This document shows positions 1 to 12,164 of a stretch of DNA of 52,500 nt, in pieces (the first letter of the stretch is position 1; every line of letters begins with the position of its first letter). The stretch is from contig MCFG01000360.1 of NCBI GenBank assembly GCA_002104895.1, positions 1 through 52,500 on the forward strand, in the 5' to 3' direction. Origin of the DNA: Anaeromyces robustus. Lineage: Eukaryota; Neocallimastigomycota; Neocallimastigomycetes; Neocallimastigales; Neocallimastigaceae. The notes beneath the pieces are model-generated. The model did not search any database, was not told the DNA's origin, and worked only from the letters and a program-made list of their open reading frames with translations. A program made the position numbers and the translations under genes.

Positions 1-215
1 AAAATAAATAATAAAATAAAAACATGTTAATAAAAAATGCAGCCCCTATTATGTAATATTACTATTATTTATGTTTAATATAAATTTATATATTCTAATA
101 TATATAAATTTATATTAAATATATATGAATAATTATACATTTTTAAATATAATATAAACCAAATTTTAAATAAAATAATTAGTAATAATAATTTACTTTA
201 AATTAAATATTTATA

Positions 216-274
<59 letters not shown>

Positions 275-761
275 TAAAAAAATAAAAAAAAAATAAAAAA
301 ATAAAAAATATAAAAAATAAAAAAAAAAGAAAAAAGAAAAAAAGAAAAAAGAAAAAAGAAAAATAAAACGTTTAATTAATGATAAAAATTATACTTTAAA
401 ATATTTATTGATTGCTTTATATTTTTACTATATCACAGTATTTTAATTTTTATTTAATAAGTATACATTTTAATTTAATTTTTAATACCATTTGGTATTT
501 TTTTTTTCATTTCGTTACTTTTGTAGACTTTAATTACATTTACTATATTTAAAAAAAAAAACATTATTTAATATATATTATATATACAAATATTAAAAAA
601 AGACATATTATAATAAAATAATAATAATAAATTATAAATTATATTTTATTATCTTATTATTATATAAATATTATAATCTTATTTTGAGATAATTTTTATT
701 TCTTTTAAACATGTTTCAATTTATGCCATTCAATTACTTAATTTTAATTTTTTAAATATAT
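1..761. other. A+T-rich spacer, no gene seen
   Basis: This stretch is almost pure A/T. It contains a (TAA)n run at about 218-270, followed by A-rich sequence with scattered G at 270-365. No reading frame with a protein-like composition was seen on either strand. The part next to 761 is the 3' flank of the Cys-rich gene that ends at 762. Confidence 0.7.
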
Positions 762-1658
762 TTAAAAGAAAGTAAATACTAATATAAAAATAGAAAATAT
801 TGCTAGATTACTCTTATTTTTAGTAGCATCATTGCTTTCAGAATTAACCTTTGCATCATTATTAGTTGGCTTAATGTTAGTTGTTTCAGTAACATTGTCA
901 AGTTTTTTTACAAGCTTAGACGTACATTGTTCAGACTTTAAATATTTTAAATATTCATCATATCTTTTATTATATTCCATTTGAGTAACAAATGTATCAA
1001 GATCAACTTTAGATTCAATACTTTGTGGACGCATATAATTTATAAGTGGTAAATTACTATATAAATCAATTAAAGCATTAGTACACTTTTGTGATTTACA
1101 TGATTCATTAATGGCATCCATGGTATCTTTTTCTTGTTCTGGAGTAAATTCTACAAACATACGTTTTTGTGGCATGTCTGAAGGTACATTTGTGGAATTT
1201 GTTGGATTTTCTGGTAAAAATAGTTTTACATATGGGCAATCGTTATTTTCTTCATCCTTTGCACAAGCAAAATTTAAAAATATTGAACTATTTTTAATTC
1301 TATCTTTAAATTCGTCTATACTATCATCAGTAATTTTTTTACATTCTGGAATACTTTCAACCCCATCTTTAACTAAATTCTGACAAGAATCAGAATTCCA
1401 ATTTGTACAAACTTTATCTAAGGAATTCTTATCATTAAAATTTTTATTCATATTACATATTTTATTCATAGCTTTACTACATTCACTTAAAAGAGCCATC
1501 GCTTTATCAAATACTTCTTGACATTCTTCAACATAACCTTTTTTATCTACGCAATCACTATAACTAGATAACCCTGTAATTTCCTCTCTTTTATTTTGAA
1601 TTTTGTGAGAAAGAACAGAAGTTATGGTTATTAGTAATAATAAAAATTTTATATTCAT
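762..1658 (-). CDS. Secreted cysteine-rich, putatively GPI-anchored protein (paralogue 1)
   Basis: Single-exon gene for 298 residues. Residues 1-17 form a signal peptide (basic start, then a Leu/Ile core ending in VLS), followed by a dibasic Lys-Arg at 23-24 that resembles a Kex2 site. The mature part holds evenly spaced cysteines. The framework is shared with the other six family members: a WNSDSC segment, an IPEC segment, FACAKDE followed by CPY, and an ESCKSQKC block. The last ~16 residues (SNLAIFSIFILVFTFF) are hydrophobic after a polar Asn/Lys/Ser stretch, as in GPI-attachment signals. It is the most divergent paralogue, and its signal peptide starts MNIKF rather than MKFS. I do not recognise a named domain and assign no function. 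Secretion and a surface location are inferred from the two hydrophobic ends. No intron signals interrupt the frame. Confidence 0.85.
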   Translation of the reverse strand: MNIKFLLLLITITSVLSHKIQNKREEITGLSSYSDCVDKKGYVEECQEVFDKAMALLSECSKAMNKICNMNKNFNDKNSLDKVCTNWNSDSCQNLVKDGVESIPECKKITDDSIDEFKDRIKNSSIFLNFACAKDEENNDCPYVKLFLPENPTNSTNVPSDMPQKRMFVEFTPEQEKDTMDAINESCKSQKCTNALIDLYSNLPLINYMRPQSIESKVDLDTFVTQMEYNKRYDEYLKYLKSEQCTSKLVKKLDNVTETTNIKPTNNDAKVNSESNDATKNKSNLAIFSIFILVFTFF

Positions 1659-1677
1659 TGTGATTTTAAAATTTGCT

Positions 1678-1710
<33 letters not shown>

Positions 1711-3706
1711 TTTTATTTATTTATTCTTATTTATTATTTTTATTTTTATTTTTTATTTATTTACAATTTATTTTATTTTTTTTATTTTATTTTTTTCTAT
1801 TTTATTTTATTTTGTTTTATTTTATTTTATTTTATTTTCAATTTATTATAATAACAAGAATATTGAAAAAGAAAGGTTCTAAATAAATATAATGTGTTCA
1901 GTAAATAAAAAAAAAATGTTTCTCTTTTTAGTCTAAGAATTATCTTAAGATACTTTAATCCTCATTTATCAATTATATTAGTATATATATTTATTTATTC
2001 TATATTTTAATTAAAATTATATATAAAACAATTTATAGATAATTAAATATAAAACATATTATATAAAATATATTATATATCATTTATAAATATATAAAAA
2101 CTAATTTTTATATATATTATAATAAAATATATTTAACTTATATATTAAAATAAAGTTTAAATAACATTTTTAAAAATAAAAAAAAAAAAAAAAAAAAATA
2201 AATTAATGATTTCGTGATACCTTTTTTTACATTACTTTTTGGAATTCAGTTATTATTATATGTAATAAGATTCTATAAACATTTTTAATGATATACATTG
2301 AAACAATTTATATACATTGAAATAAATTATTCCTTATAATTTTATTTATATATTTATTTATTATTAATTTATATATTTATTTATATATTTATTTTTATAT
2401 TTATTTATATATTTATTTATAATTTATTTATATATTTATTTATTATTATTTATATATTTATTTATATATTTATTTTTATATTTATTCTTTATTTATTTAT
2501 TATTATTAATTATTACATTATATGAATACTTCATTAATAAAATCATAGAATAAACTATTTTTCTATTATTAAATCTAATTTATTCATTCATAAATATTAC
2601 ATATAAACTTTTAAAAAAAAATTTTTTTTAATTGAATAAAGTTAAAATTTAAATATGAATATTTATGAATATTCATTTACAATGAACAATTAGAACAATT
2701 ATAACTCAAATAATATTTGACTTTTTTATATGATATTAATCATTTAAATAATGATTCTTATTTTAAACATAAATTAATATTATCTTTTTTTTTTAAAATT
2801 TTTCGTATTTTCAGAAAGAACTAATTTTATGAAAATTTTATTGAACATATATCTAATATTTCTTCTACATATTCAAATATTTTTTCTCTTAATCCATTTT
2901 TTTTTTTAAATTATTTGAATGTACTTAAATTTGGTTTAAACTATTAATTTAAATTTATATTACTTGATATATTTCATATATAAAATAAAATGTAAAAAGT
3001 AATAATTAAGCAAAAAGTATTTAAAATGTCAAAAGAAAGCAATAATACAATAATAATACAATAATTATAATTAATAATAAAATTATAATAACAATTGATC
3101 TGATTTTTATTTAGTTACAAATATTATGAAGTAAATGAATTATCATATTAATAATTAATACAATATATGTTTCATTTAAAAATTGGAATATAATAATAAA
3201 AAAAAAAAAAAAAGAAATTAATATAAAACAAAATATTACTTTGTGTAACATTAATTGTAGTTTAAAAATTTATATAATACACTTACAAAAATAATATTAT
3301 AAAATCAAATAGAAATAACAAAGTTATAAAGTTATTATAATAGATTCAATTTAAGAATAGAATAAAAAGGTGTAAATAAATAAAATGAGTAAAAGGTTAT
3401 AAATAAATAATATAAAGAATAACTTTTTTCCTTTTTTTATTAAAAAATAAATTTTTAAAAAAATTTTATTTACAATATTTTATTTAGAATTGTCTTAATA
3501 GAATAAATTTATATAGTATAAATTACATCTGAATATATTCTAATTTTTAAATTTTTAAATCTCAAATACTTCATTTTTTTAAAATATAACGAATCCAATA
3601 ATTAATATAATATTTTAATAATAATAATAATTATAATAATAATTATAATTATAATAATAATATAAAAATAAATAAATAAATAATAAATAATAAATAAATA
3701 AAATAA
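1659..3706. other. Spacer with AT and ATTT repeats
   Basis: About 2 kb without a convincing gene. It begins with (TA)n at about 1686-1711 and TTTTA-type repeats to about 1850, upstream of the minus-strand gene that starts at 1658. An (ATTT/ATATTT)n tract lies at about 2336-2515. The rest is unstructured A+T-rich DNA. The last ~100 nt before 3707 are TAA and AAAT repeats forming the 5' leader of the ankyrin gene. Short open frames here are low-complexity Phe/Tyr/Ile strings produced by the repeats. Confidence 0.65.
2336..2515. repeat. (ATTT)n / (ATATTT)n microsatellite tract
   Basis: Imperfect tandem runs of ATTT and ATATTT, with a few TTATTA interruptions, extend over roughly 180 nt. They were read directly from the sequence. 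Confidence 0.75.
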
Positions 3707-6700
3707 ATGTATAAAATGAGTTTTTTCAAATATGCTCACAGTAATAATGTTAAGAATCTAAAAGAATTAATTGAGAATGCAAATAATGAAAATATCTTTG
3801 ATATAAATGAAAAAGATAAGGAAAATAATTATCCTCTTTTATGGGCTGTTCGTAATAATAATCATGAAATTGTTAAATTATTAATTGACTATGCAAATAA
3901 TAAAAAGATTTTAATAAATCTTAATGAAAAAAATAAATATGGAGAATATCCACTTTTATTAGCAATTTCTAATAATAATGAAAAAATTACAACATTATTA
4001 ATTAATTATGCTAAAGATAAAAATATTAGATTAGAAATAAATGATAGTGATTTTAAAGGATATTATCCTCTTTTATTAGCTATTTATCATAATAATAATG
4101 AAATTATGGAATTACTGTTAAAGTATGCACAAGATTATAATATTTTGTTGAGTGTTAATGAAAAGGATAAAGATGGATGGTACCCAATTTCATTATCAAT
4201 TCATAAAAAGAATAATATACTTACGAAATTATTAATTGATTATGTATGTAAAAAAAATATTATTTTAAAAATTAATGAAAAAAATAGAAATGGAGAATAC
4301 CCAGTTTCAGAAGCTATTATGAATGATTCTATAGAAAATTTAAAATTATTAATTGAATATGCTGATAATAAAAATATAATTTTAAATATCAATGAAAAAA
4401 ATAATGAAGGGAATTATCCACTCTTAATTGCTATTCGTAATAATAATATTGAAATCACAAAATCCCTGATAGAATATGCTGATAGTAAAAAAATTGTGCT
4501 AAATATAAATGAGGAAAATAATAATGGCGAAAATCCTATATACTGGGCTGTTCATAATGATAATATTGACATTGTAAATTTATTAATTAGAAAAGCTAAG
4601 CATAATCATATTGTATTAAATATTGATAAAAGAAATAATGAAGGTTTACATCCACTTTTTTTAGCTGTTCGTAATAACAATAAGGATATAACCATGTTAT
4701 TAATAAACTATGCCAAAAATAATAATATTAATTTGAATATTAATGACAAAGATCAGGATGGAAATTATCCATTGCTATGGAGTACTATTAAAAATAATAA
4801 AGAAATTTTAACATTATTAATGGAATATGCAGAAGAAAAAAATATTCTATTAAAAATAAATGAAAATAATAATAATGAAGAAACACCACTTTACTGGGGA
4901 TTATATAATAATAATAATGAAATTATAGAATTATTGTTGGAATACGCAAAGAAAAAAAATATTTTGTTGAATATTAATAAAAAAAATAAAGATGGATGGT
5001 ATCCTATTCTATTAGCTATTCGTAATAACAACATTGAAATGATTAATTTATTAATGGATTATACAAATGAAAAAATTGATATTAACGAAAAAAATAATGA
5101 AAAAGAATATCCTCTTTATTGGGCTGTTAATAATGATAATATTGATATTGTAAATTTCTTAATAGATTTTTCTAAACGTCATCATGATAGATTAATTATT
5201 AATGAAAAGAATAATAAAGGATGGTATCCACTTTTAAAGGCTATCGATAATAATAATTTAGAAATAACTAAATTATTGATTCGTTATGCAAATAGTAATA
5301 AAGAAAAATTGGATATTAGTGAAGAAAATAATGAAGGATATTCTCCATTGTTACTAGCAATTCGTAATGATAATATGGAAATGATTAAATTATTAATTAA
5401 TTATGCTAAAGATAAAAATATCCTTTTACATATAAATCAAAGTAAAATTAAGGTTAAAAATATAAATATTGATATTATTAAATTATTGATATATTACAAA
5501 GATCAACATGATTTAAATTTAAATGATATTTACGATACAAATATAGATGAAAATAATGATTTTGGTAAAGAAAAATGTATTCTTTTAGAAGCTATTAATG
5601 ACAATACAGAAAAGGTTAAATCATTAATGGATAATACCAACAATATGTCTTTAATTATCAATGAAAAAGATGAATATGGATGGTATCCTCTTCTTTTAGC
5701 CATCCGTAATAATAATATTACAAATACAAGCTTATTATTAAACTATGCTGATGAAAATAATATTTCATTAGAAATGTCAAAAAAAAATAAAGACGGATGG
5801 TATCCACTATTACTAGCTATTGATAAAAATAATATAAAATTAGTAGAATTATTGATAGAATATGCTGAAAAAAGAGGAAAAAGATTAGATATTGATGAAA
5901 AAAACATTAAAAATCAATATCCACTTCTACTAGCAGTGAAGAAAAATAATATAAAAATTACAGAATTATTAATTGAATATGCTGATAAAGAACAAATTCC
6001 TTTAAATATTAATGAAAAAGACAAGTATGGCTCATTTCCACTTCTTTATGCTATTGAAAATAAAAATATTGAGATGGTAAAATTATTAATTGATTATGCC
6101 AATAAGCAGTCTATTTTATTAAATCTTAATGAAAGAATTAATAAAAGAGTTAAAAATATATCATTTATTAAAGAATGGTACCTGATATTATGGGCTATTG
6201 AAAAAAATAATACAGAAATTGTAAACCAATTAATAAACTATGCAAATGAAAATAATATTTCCTTAGATATTAATGACGAAAGTCTTTTACTAACCATTCA
6301 TAATAATAATATTGATATTGTAAATTCTTTAATTGAATACGCGGATGAAAAAAGTATTCCATTGAATTTAGATAAAAAAGATGAAAATGGAAATGATCCA
6401 CTTTTATGTGCTGTATATAATAATAATATTCATTTAACTAAATTATTAATGAATTATGCTAAAACTAGAGGTATTGAATTGAAAATAAATGAAAACAACA
6501 ATTATAAAGATAATCCACTTTTATTAACTATTGAAAATAAAAACATCGATATATTGAAATTACTGATTGGTTATGCTAATACTAACAATATTGAATTGAA
6601 AATTAATAAAAGAGGTATGAATGGAAATTATCCACTTTTGAAAGCTGTTGAAAAAAATGATGTTGAATTAATAAAATTATTAATAAACTATGCTGATACA

Positions 6701-9700
6701 AATAGTGTTGGAATGAAAATCAATAATAAAGATATGAATGGAAATTATCCACTTTTGAAAGCTGTTGAAAATAATAATGTTGAATTAATTAAATTGTTGA
6801 TAAACTATGTCAACTCTAAAAACATTATATTAAAAATGGATAAAAATGATCTAGGACAATATCCACTTTTATGGGCGGCCAATGAAAATAATTTAGAAAT
6901 TGCTGAGTTATTAATTTATTATGCCAATAATAATAATAATATTGATTTAAATATTAATGAAAAAGATGATGTTAATGGATGGTATCCTGTGTTAAAAGCT
7001 ACTGAAAGAAATAATATTAGGATGTTAAAATTATTAATGAATACAGCTAATGAACGTTCAATAGTTTTAAATATAAATGAAAAAAGTAAAACTGGTATGT
7101 ATCCTATTTATTCAGCATTACTGAAAAATAATACTGAATTAACAAAAGTTTTAATGGATTATGCGGATGAAAAAGGAATAATATTAGATTTATCAGGAAG
7201 AACTAAAACCAAAACTAGTCCATTATTATTAGCTGCTCGTTTTAATAATTTAAAATTAGTACAATTACTCATTGAGTATGCTGAACGTAATGATATCGAT
7301 TTAAATATTGAGGAAAAAGATAGGAATAAATTATATCCACTTTTGTGTGCTATTCGTAATAATAATATAGATATAATGAAATCTCTTATAACCTATGCTA
7401 ATAAGAAAAATATAATTTTAGATACTATTAGCAGTGATAGAACTGGATGGTATCCACTTTTATTGTCTATTAAAAACAAAGAAATCATGGAATTATTAAT
7501 GGATTATAGCAAAATTAATTTAAATGTGAATCAAAAAAATAAAAAAGGATGGTATCCACTTTTATTGGCTATTGATAATGACACCATAACAATGAATAAT
7601 GACTCTATGAATAATAATACTACTGAAATAGTAAAATCATTAATTGATTATGCTGAAAAAAATAATGAGAAATTAAATATTAATGAAACAAATAATGATG
7701 GATTATATCCACTTTTGTCAGCCATTAATCATGATAATGTTGAAATAATAAGATTATTAATTGACTATAGTAATAAAAATGAAAAATTAGAAATAAATAA
7801 TAAAGAAAAATCAGGGAACTATCCACTTTTATCAGCCATTGAACATAATAATATATTAATTGTTAGCTTATTAATTAATTATGCCAATCATAATGATATA
7901 ATTTTAAATTTGAATGGTAAAAATAAAAAGGGAGCATTCCCTCTTTTACTAGCCATTAAAAATGAAAATATAGAAATTGTAAAATTATTAATAGAATATG
8001 CTAATGATCATTCAATTATTTTAGATATAAATGCAAAAGATAAAAATCAGTGGTGTCCACTTTTACAAGCCATTAATAATAATAGTGAGGTAATTACGAA
8101 GCTATTAATAAATTATGCACAAAATAACAATATTATATTAGATATTGTTAGAAAAGGTTATAATAGAAATTATCCTTTAATATTGGCAATTAAAAAGAAA
8201 AATAAGGATATTTTAAAATTATTAAAGAATTATGCTAAAGATAATACTATCATTTTGGATATAAATGAAAAAGATGATGATGGATGGTATCCTCTTTTAC
8301 TAGCCATTGAAGAAAATGATACAGAAATGATAAAAAATTTCATGGAATATGCCGAGAAAGAAAATATTATTTTAAATATTAATGAAAAAAATAATGATAG
8401 TTATTTCCCACTTTTATTGGCAGTAGATAAAAATAATATTGAAATTGTAAAGTTATTAATAGATTATGCTAATGACCATCATATTATTTTAAATATTAAT
8501 AAACAAAATGAATATGATGAATATCCTCTCTTCCTCGCCATAAGAAACAATAACGTTGATATTACAAAATTATTAATAAACTATGCTAATAGTAAACGAT
8601 TAGTTTTAAAAATTAATGAAAGAAATAAAGATTATGAATATCCACTTTTCTGGGCTTTTCACAATAATAATGAAGATTTAGTAAAAATTTTAGTAGACTA
8701 TGCTAATAATCATAATAATACTTATGATCATGATCATGATCCTATGATACTGGAAGTAAATGAAAAAGATATTGAATATTCTCAAAAAATGAGTGATGCC
8801 ACTATTGAATTATTGGAAGAATATAGAAATAAAAATATATTTAAATTAAGTAAAAATGAATTATCAGTAAATGATGAGGAAGAAATCATAAATATTATAA
8901 ACGATCAAGATCATCCTGAGAAAAAAATTGAATATTTCTTTAAAGCCGTTGAAGATAATAAAAGATATATTGTAGACTTATTGTTTAAAAAGGGAGGTAT
9001 TGATATTAATATTTCAAAGAACAAAAATGGAAGTACCGCACTTCATGTTGTATCCCGTAAAAATTATTATGATTTAGCCAAATATTTAATCAAATATTGT
9101 AATGCCAATGTTAATTCAAGTGATGACCATTCCAATACCCCATTACATATTGCTAGTAAATATAGTGATGATCGTTTAATTAAACTTTTAATTAATAATA
9201 ATGCTTCTATTAATTTTAAAAATTGTAATCAATGGACACCTCTTCATGTTGCCTGTGAATTTAAAAAACTTGATGCTGTTAAAGATCTATTAAATAATAA
9301 TGCCATCATAGATGTTAAAAATAAAGATGGTAAAACACCTCTTCACATTGCATGTGAAAAAGATGATACAAAAATCATTAAATTATTAATTGATAATAAA
9401 GCAAATATAAATTCTACTAATTACGAAGGTAAAATCCCACTTCATATGGCTTGTAAGAATGATGATATAAAAATAATTGAATTATTAATTGGTCCAGAAG
9501 CTAGAAATGTGAATCAAAAAGATAAAATGTTGAATACTCCATTACATATTGCTTGTTGTTATGGTAATAATGGAGTTATCAAATTTTTAATTAATCATGA
9601 AGGTATTATTGATTCACCAAATAAAAATGATTGGACACCTCTTCATGTAGCAAGTCGCTATGGACAAACAAATGTAGTTAAATATCTTATAGATAAAGGT

Positions 9701-11179
9701 GCTAATATTAATAAACAAACAAATGAAGGAGAAACTCCTCTTCATATTGCCTGTCAATATGGTCAATTAGAGATAATTAATGAACTTTTAGAAAATGATG
9801 CTGATGTTAATCTAAAAACAAATGAAGGTAAAACGGTTTTCCATCTTGCTTGTGAAAATAAAAAAATTAAAAAAGATATTAATAATAAATTACTTGTTCA
9901 ACTTCTTCTCGAAAAAAATCCTGACTTTTTAAATATAGTAGATAATGATAATAATACACCATTACATATTGCTAGTCAAAATGGACAAGAAGAAATAGTC
10001 AAATTATTAATTCAAAAGTATAAAAATAATAATAAAAATCATTTAAATTCATTCATTAATTTACCTAATAAACAAAAATGGACCCCTCTTCATATGGCAT
10101 GTAAAAATGGAGATATTGATGTAATATCCTATCTTTTAAATAATAAAGCTAGTATTAATAAAAAAACTGATCAAGAAGAAACACCTCTTCATATAGCATG
10201 TGAAAATGAACATCCAACTGCTGTAAGAGAACTTTTAAGAATAAATAAAGATAATAATAATAATAGTAATAATAATAATAATGGTAATGATAATGATAAT
10301 GATGATAATAATAATAATAATAATAATAATAATAGTAATAATACTAATATTATTCATGAAGTTACAAAAGATCATAAAACAGCACTTTATCTTGCATGTG
10401 AAAAAGGTTATGATGAAATTGTTGGTGATCTTTTAGAAGGAGGAGCAGAAAAAGATATGGAAATTGTTTCTAATACCTATATGACACCATTACAAATAGC
10501 ATGTAAAAATAGAAAAACAGAAGTAGTAAGAATTCTTTTAGAAAAAGGGGCTAATATTGAAAAACAAATAAAAGGAAATAAAACAGCATTACATATTGCA
10601 TGTGAAAATAGTTTTAAAGATAATAATTTAGAAATAGTAGATCTTTTATTAGATAAAAATAAATCTAGAATCAATGAAAGTGAATCTATAGTCGATATTA
10701 GAACTATTGATGGATGGACGGCTTTACATTATGCAACTTATCATAATAATTTAGAAATTGTAAAATTACTTTTAAGTAAAGGAGAAGCAAAATATAATAT
10801 TAGAACTTCTAAAGATATTTATGAAGGAGGTAAATTAAGAGGTAAAAAAGCTAAACATATTGCCTATGAGATAATAAAAGATATTATTAAAGAAAAAAGT
10901 GCAATGGTTAAAAAAGAAAAAGATAAAAATAATATTAATAAAAAGGAAGAATCTATAATGAGGGTAGAAGAGCAATCTTCAATGACTAAAAAGAATGACT
11001 TCAATAGTAAAGAAGAAGAATTAAATGAAAAAGAGAAAAATTATCGAGATATTATGGAAACTCTAGAAGGAAAACAAAATGAAGATAGAAATGCTAATTT
11101 AAAACAAAAAGCTAATGATACTTTTGATTGGATGAAAGTCAATGTAATTGAAAGAGTAATAGGTAAAGTATTAGGTTAA
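3707..11179 (+). CDS. Giant ankyrin-repeat protein, 2490 residues
   Basis: One uninterrupted frame with two kinds of ankyrin array. Residues ~1-1690 hold roughly forty variant repeats of ~38-40 residues. Their theme is NEKNKDGWYPLLLAIRNNN followed by IEIxKLLIxYAxxKNIxLxI, with YPLLLAI replacing the canonical TPLHxA. Residues ~1690-1770 are a repeat-free, charged linker. Residues ~1774-2380 hold canonical 33-residue repeats (GKTPLHIACEKDD, WTPLHVA), broken by an Asn/Asp-rich low-complexity insert at ~2180-2215 encoded by AAT/GAT triplets. Residues ~2385-2490 are Lys/Glu-rich and probably coiled coil. No signal peptide or membrane segment was seen, so a cytoplasmic or nuclear scaffold role is likely, with unknown partners. 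A second in-frame ATG at 3716 (MSFFKYAHSNN) is an equally plausible start. Ankyrin folds mediate protein binding; no enzymatic domain is visible. Confidence 0.93.
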   Translation: MYKMSFFKYAHSNNVKNLKELIENANNENIFDINEKDKENNYPLLWAVRNNNHEIVKLLIDYANNKKILINLNEKNKYGEYPLLLAISNNNEKITTLLINYAKDKNIRLEINDSDFKGYYPLLLAIYHNNNEIMELLLKYAQDYNILLSVNEKDKDGWYPISLSIHKKNNILTKLLIDYVCKKNIILKINEKNRNGEYPVSEAIMNDSIENLKLLIEYADNKNIILNINEKNNEGNYPLLIAIRNNNIEITKSLIEYADSKKIVLNINEENNNGENPIYWAVHNDNIDIVNLLIRKAKHNHIVLNIDKRNNEGLHPLFLAVRNNNKDITMLLINYAKNNNINLNINDKDQDGNYPLLWSTIKNNKEILTLLMEYAEEKNILLKINENNNNEETPLYWGLYNNNNEIIELLLEYAKKKNILLNINKKNKDGWYPILLAIRNNNIEMINLLMDYTNEKIDINEKNNEKEYPLYWAVNNDNIDIVNFLIDFSKRHHDRLIINEKNNKGWYPLLKAIDNNNLEITKLLIRYANSNKEKLDISEENNEGYSPLLLAIRNDNMEMIKLLINYAKDKNILLHINQSKIKVKNINIDIIKLLIYYKDQHDLNLNDIYDTNIDENNDFGKEKCILLEAINDNTEKVKSLMDNTNNMSLIINEKDEYGWYPLLLAIRNNNITNTSLLLNYADENNISLEMSKKNKDGWYPLLLAIDKNNIKLVELLIEYAEKRGKRLDIDEKNIKNQYPLLLAVKKNNIKITELLIEYADKEQIPLNINEKDKYGSFPLLYAIENKNIEMVKLLIDYANKQSILLNLNERINKRVKNISFIKEWYLILWAIEKNNTEIVNQLINYANENNISLDINDESLLLTIHNNNIDIVNSLIEYADEKSIPLNLDKKDENGNDPLLCAVYNNNIHLTKLLMNYAKTRGIELKINENNNYKDNPLLLTIENKNIDILKLLIGYANTNNIELKINKRGMNGNYPLLKAVEKNDVELIKLLINYADTNSVGMKINNKDMNGNYPLLKAVENNNVELIKLLINYVNSKNIILKMDKNDLGQYPLLWAANENNLEIAELLIYYANNNNNIDLNINEKDDVNGWYPVLKATERNNIRMLKLLMNTANERSIVLNINEKSKTGMYPIYSALLKNNTELTKVLMDYADEKGIILDLSGRTKTKTSPLLLAARFNNLKLVQLLIEYAERNDIDLNIEEKDRNKLYPLLCAIRNNNIDIMKSLITYANKKNIILDTISSDRTGWYPLLLSIKNKEIMELLMDYSKINLNVNQKNKKGWYPLLLAIDNDTITMNNDSMNNNTTEIVKSLIDYAEKNNEKLNINETNNDGLYPLLSAINHDNVEIIRLLIDYSNKNEKLEINNKEKSGNYPLLSAIEHNNILIVSLLINYANHNDIILNLNGKNKKGAFPLLLAIKNENIEIVKLLIEYANDHSIILDINAKDKNQWCPLLQAINNNSEVITKLLINYAQNNNIILDIVRKGYNRNYPLILAIKKKNKDILKLLKNYAKDNTIILDINEKDDDGWYPLLLAIEENDTEMIKNFMEYAEKENIILNINEKNNDSYFPLLLAVDKNNIEIVKLLIDYANDHHIILNINKQNEYDEYPLFLAIRNNNVDITKLLINYANSKRLVLKINERNKDYEYPLFWAFHNNNEDLVKILVDYANNHNNTYDHDHDPMILEVNEKDIEYSQKMSDATIELLEEYRNKNIFKLSKNELSVNDEEEIINIINDQDHPEKKIEYFFKAVEDNKRYIVDLLFKKGGIDINISKNKNGSTALHVVSRKNYYDLAKYLIKYCNANVNSSDDHSNTPLHIASKYSDDRLIKLLINNNASINFKNCNQWTPLHVACEFKKLDAVKDLLNNNAIIDVKNKDGKTPLHIACEKDDTKIIKLLIDNKANINSTNYEGKIPLHMACKNDDIKIIELLIGPEARNVNQKDKMLNTPLHIACCYGNNGVIKFLINHEGIIDSPNKNDWTPLHVASRYGQTNVVKYLIDKGANINKQTNEGETPLHIACQYGQLEIINELLENDADVNLKTNEGKTVFHLACENKKIKKDINNKLLVQLLLEKNPDFLNIVDNDNNTPLHIASQNGQEEIVKLLIQKYKNNNKNHLNSFINLPNKQKWTPLHMACKNGDIDVISYLLNNKASINKKTDQEETPLHIACENEHPTAVRELLRINKDNNNNSNNNNNGNDNDNDDNNNNNNNNNSNNTNIIHEVTKDHKTALYLACEKGYDEIVGDLLEGGAEKDMEIVSNTYMTPLQIACKNRKTEVVRILLEKGANIEKQIKGNKTALHIACENSFKDNNLEIVDLLLDKNKSRINESESIVDIRTIDGWTALHYATYHNNLEIVKLLLSKGEAKYNIRTSKDIYEGGKLRGKKAKHIAYEIIKDIIKEKSAMVKKEKDKNNINKKEESIMRVEEQSSMTKKNDFNSKEEELNEKEKNYRDIMETLEGKQNEDRNANLKQKANDTFDWMKVNVIERVIGKVLG

Positions 11180-12117
11180 TTTTTTTTTATTTCAATAAGA
11201 GAAATAAAAAAAAAAAAAAAAAAACTTTATTACTTTTATATCTATCTATCTATAGAAATAAATTTATACGATTATCTTTTTTTGTTTAAAGTATAAATAA
11301 TAATAATAATAATAATAGATTTATAAAAAATATAATAATAATAAAAAAAAAAAAAAAAAAAAAAAAAAAACAATTTTAATTTTTTTTTCAAAAACCAAAT
11401 AATATAAATTTTTTGAAAAAAAAAAAATTTTTTTTAAAATCAAATTAAATCTAAAGGATTTTTTATTAGATATCAGGAAAATATATAATCTAAAAATTCA
11501 AGGAATTAATTTGAATTGTTATTAAAAAATAATAATAATAATCATAATCATAATATAAATTAATAATAATATCAAATCTCCCCAAAAAAAGAAGGAAAAA
11601 AAAAACAAAGTGAATTTAAATTAAATAATTTAATAATAAATCAATTTATTAATAAAAAAAAAAAATCTGGGATAAAAAATATAAAATAATAACAATGATA
11701 AAAAAAAAAAAGCATTGTTATTATATTAATAAATAATTATTTACAAAAAAATATTAATATAAAGAAATAAATAAATAAAAAAAGTAAAAAAAAAAAAAAA
11801 AATAACATTAAAAAACTAAAACAAAAAAAAAAAAAATAATAAATAAATAAAATATAATAAAATATAATATAACATAATATAACATAATAAAATATAACAT
11901 AATAAAATAATAAAAAATAATAAAATAAAGTATAATAAAATAATATAAAATAAAATAATAAAATAAAATAAAATATAATATTATATAATATAAAAAATAA
12001 AAGTATTTTTATAAAAATAACGAAAAAAAAAAAAAATTTTTTTTAATATTATTATTATTTTAAATTTATATAATTTTGTATATTAATATTAAAACTAAAA
12101 AATTTAGTAATAATAAG

Positions 12118-12164
<47 letters not shown>

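Noticed and set aside
1624-1882. Open frames rich in Phe, Tyr and Ile on the plus strand
   Set aside because: They translate TA and TTTTA repeats in the upstream flank of the minus-strand gene. The composition is not protein-like and there is no domain.
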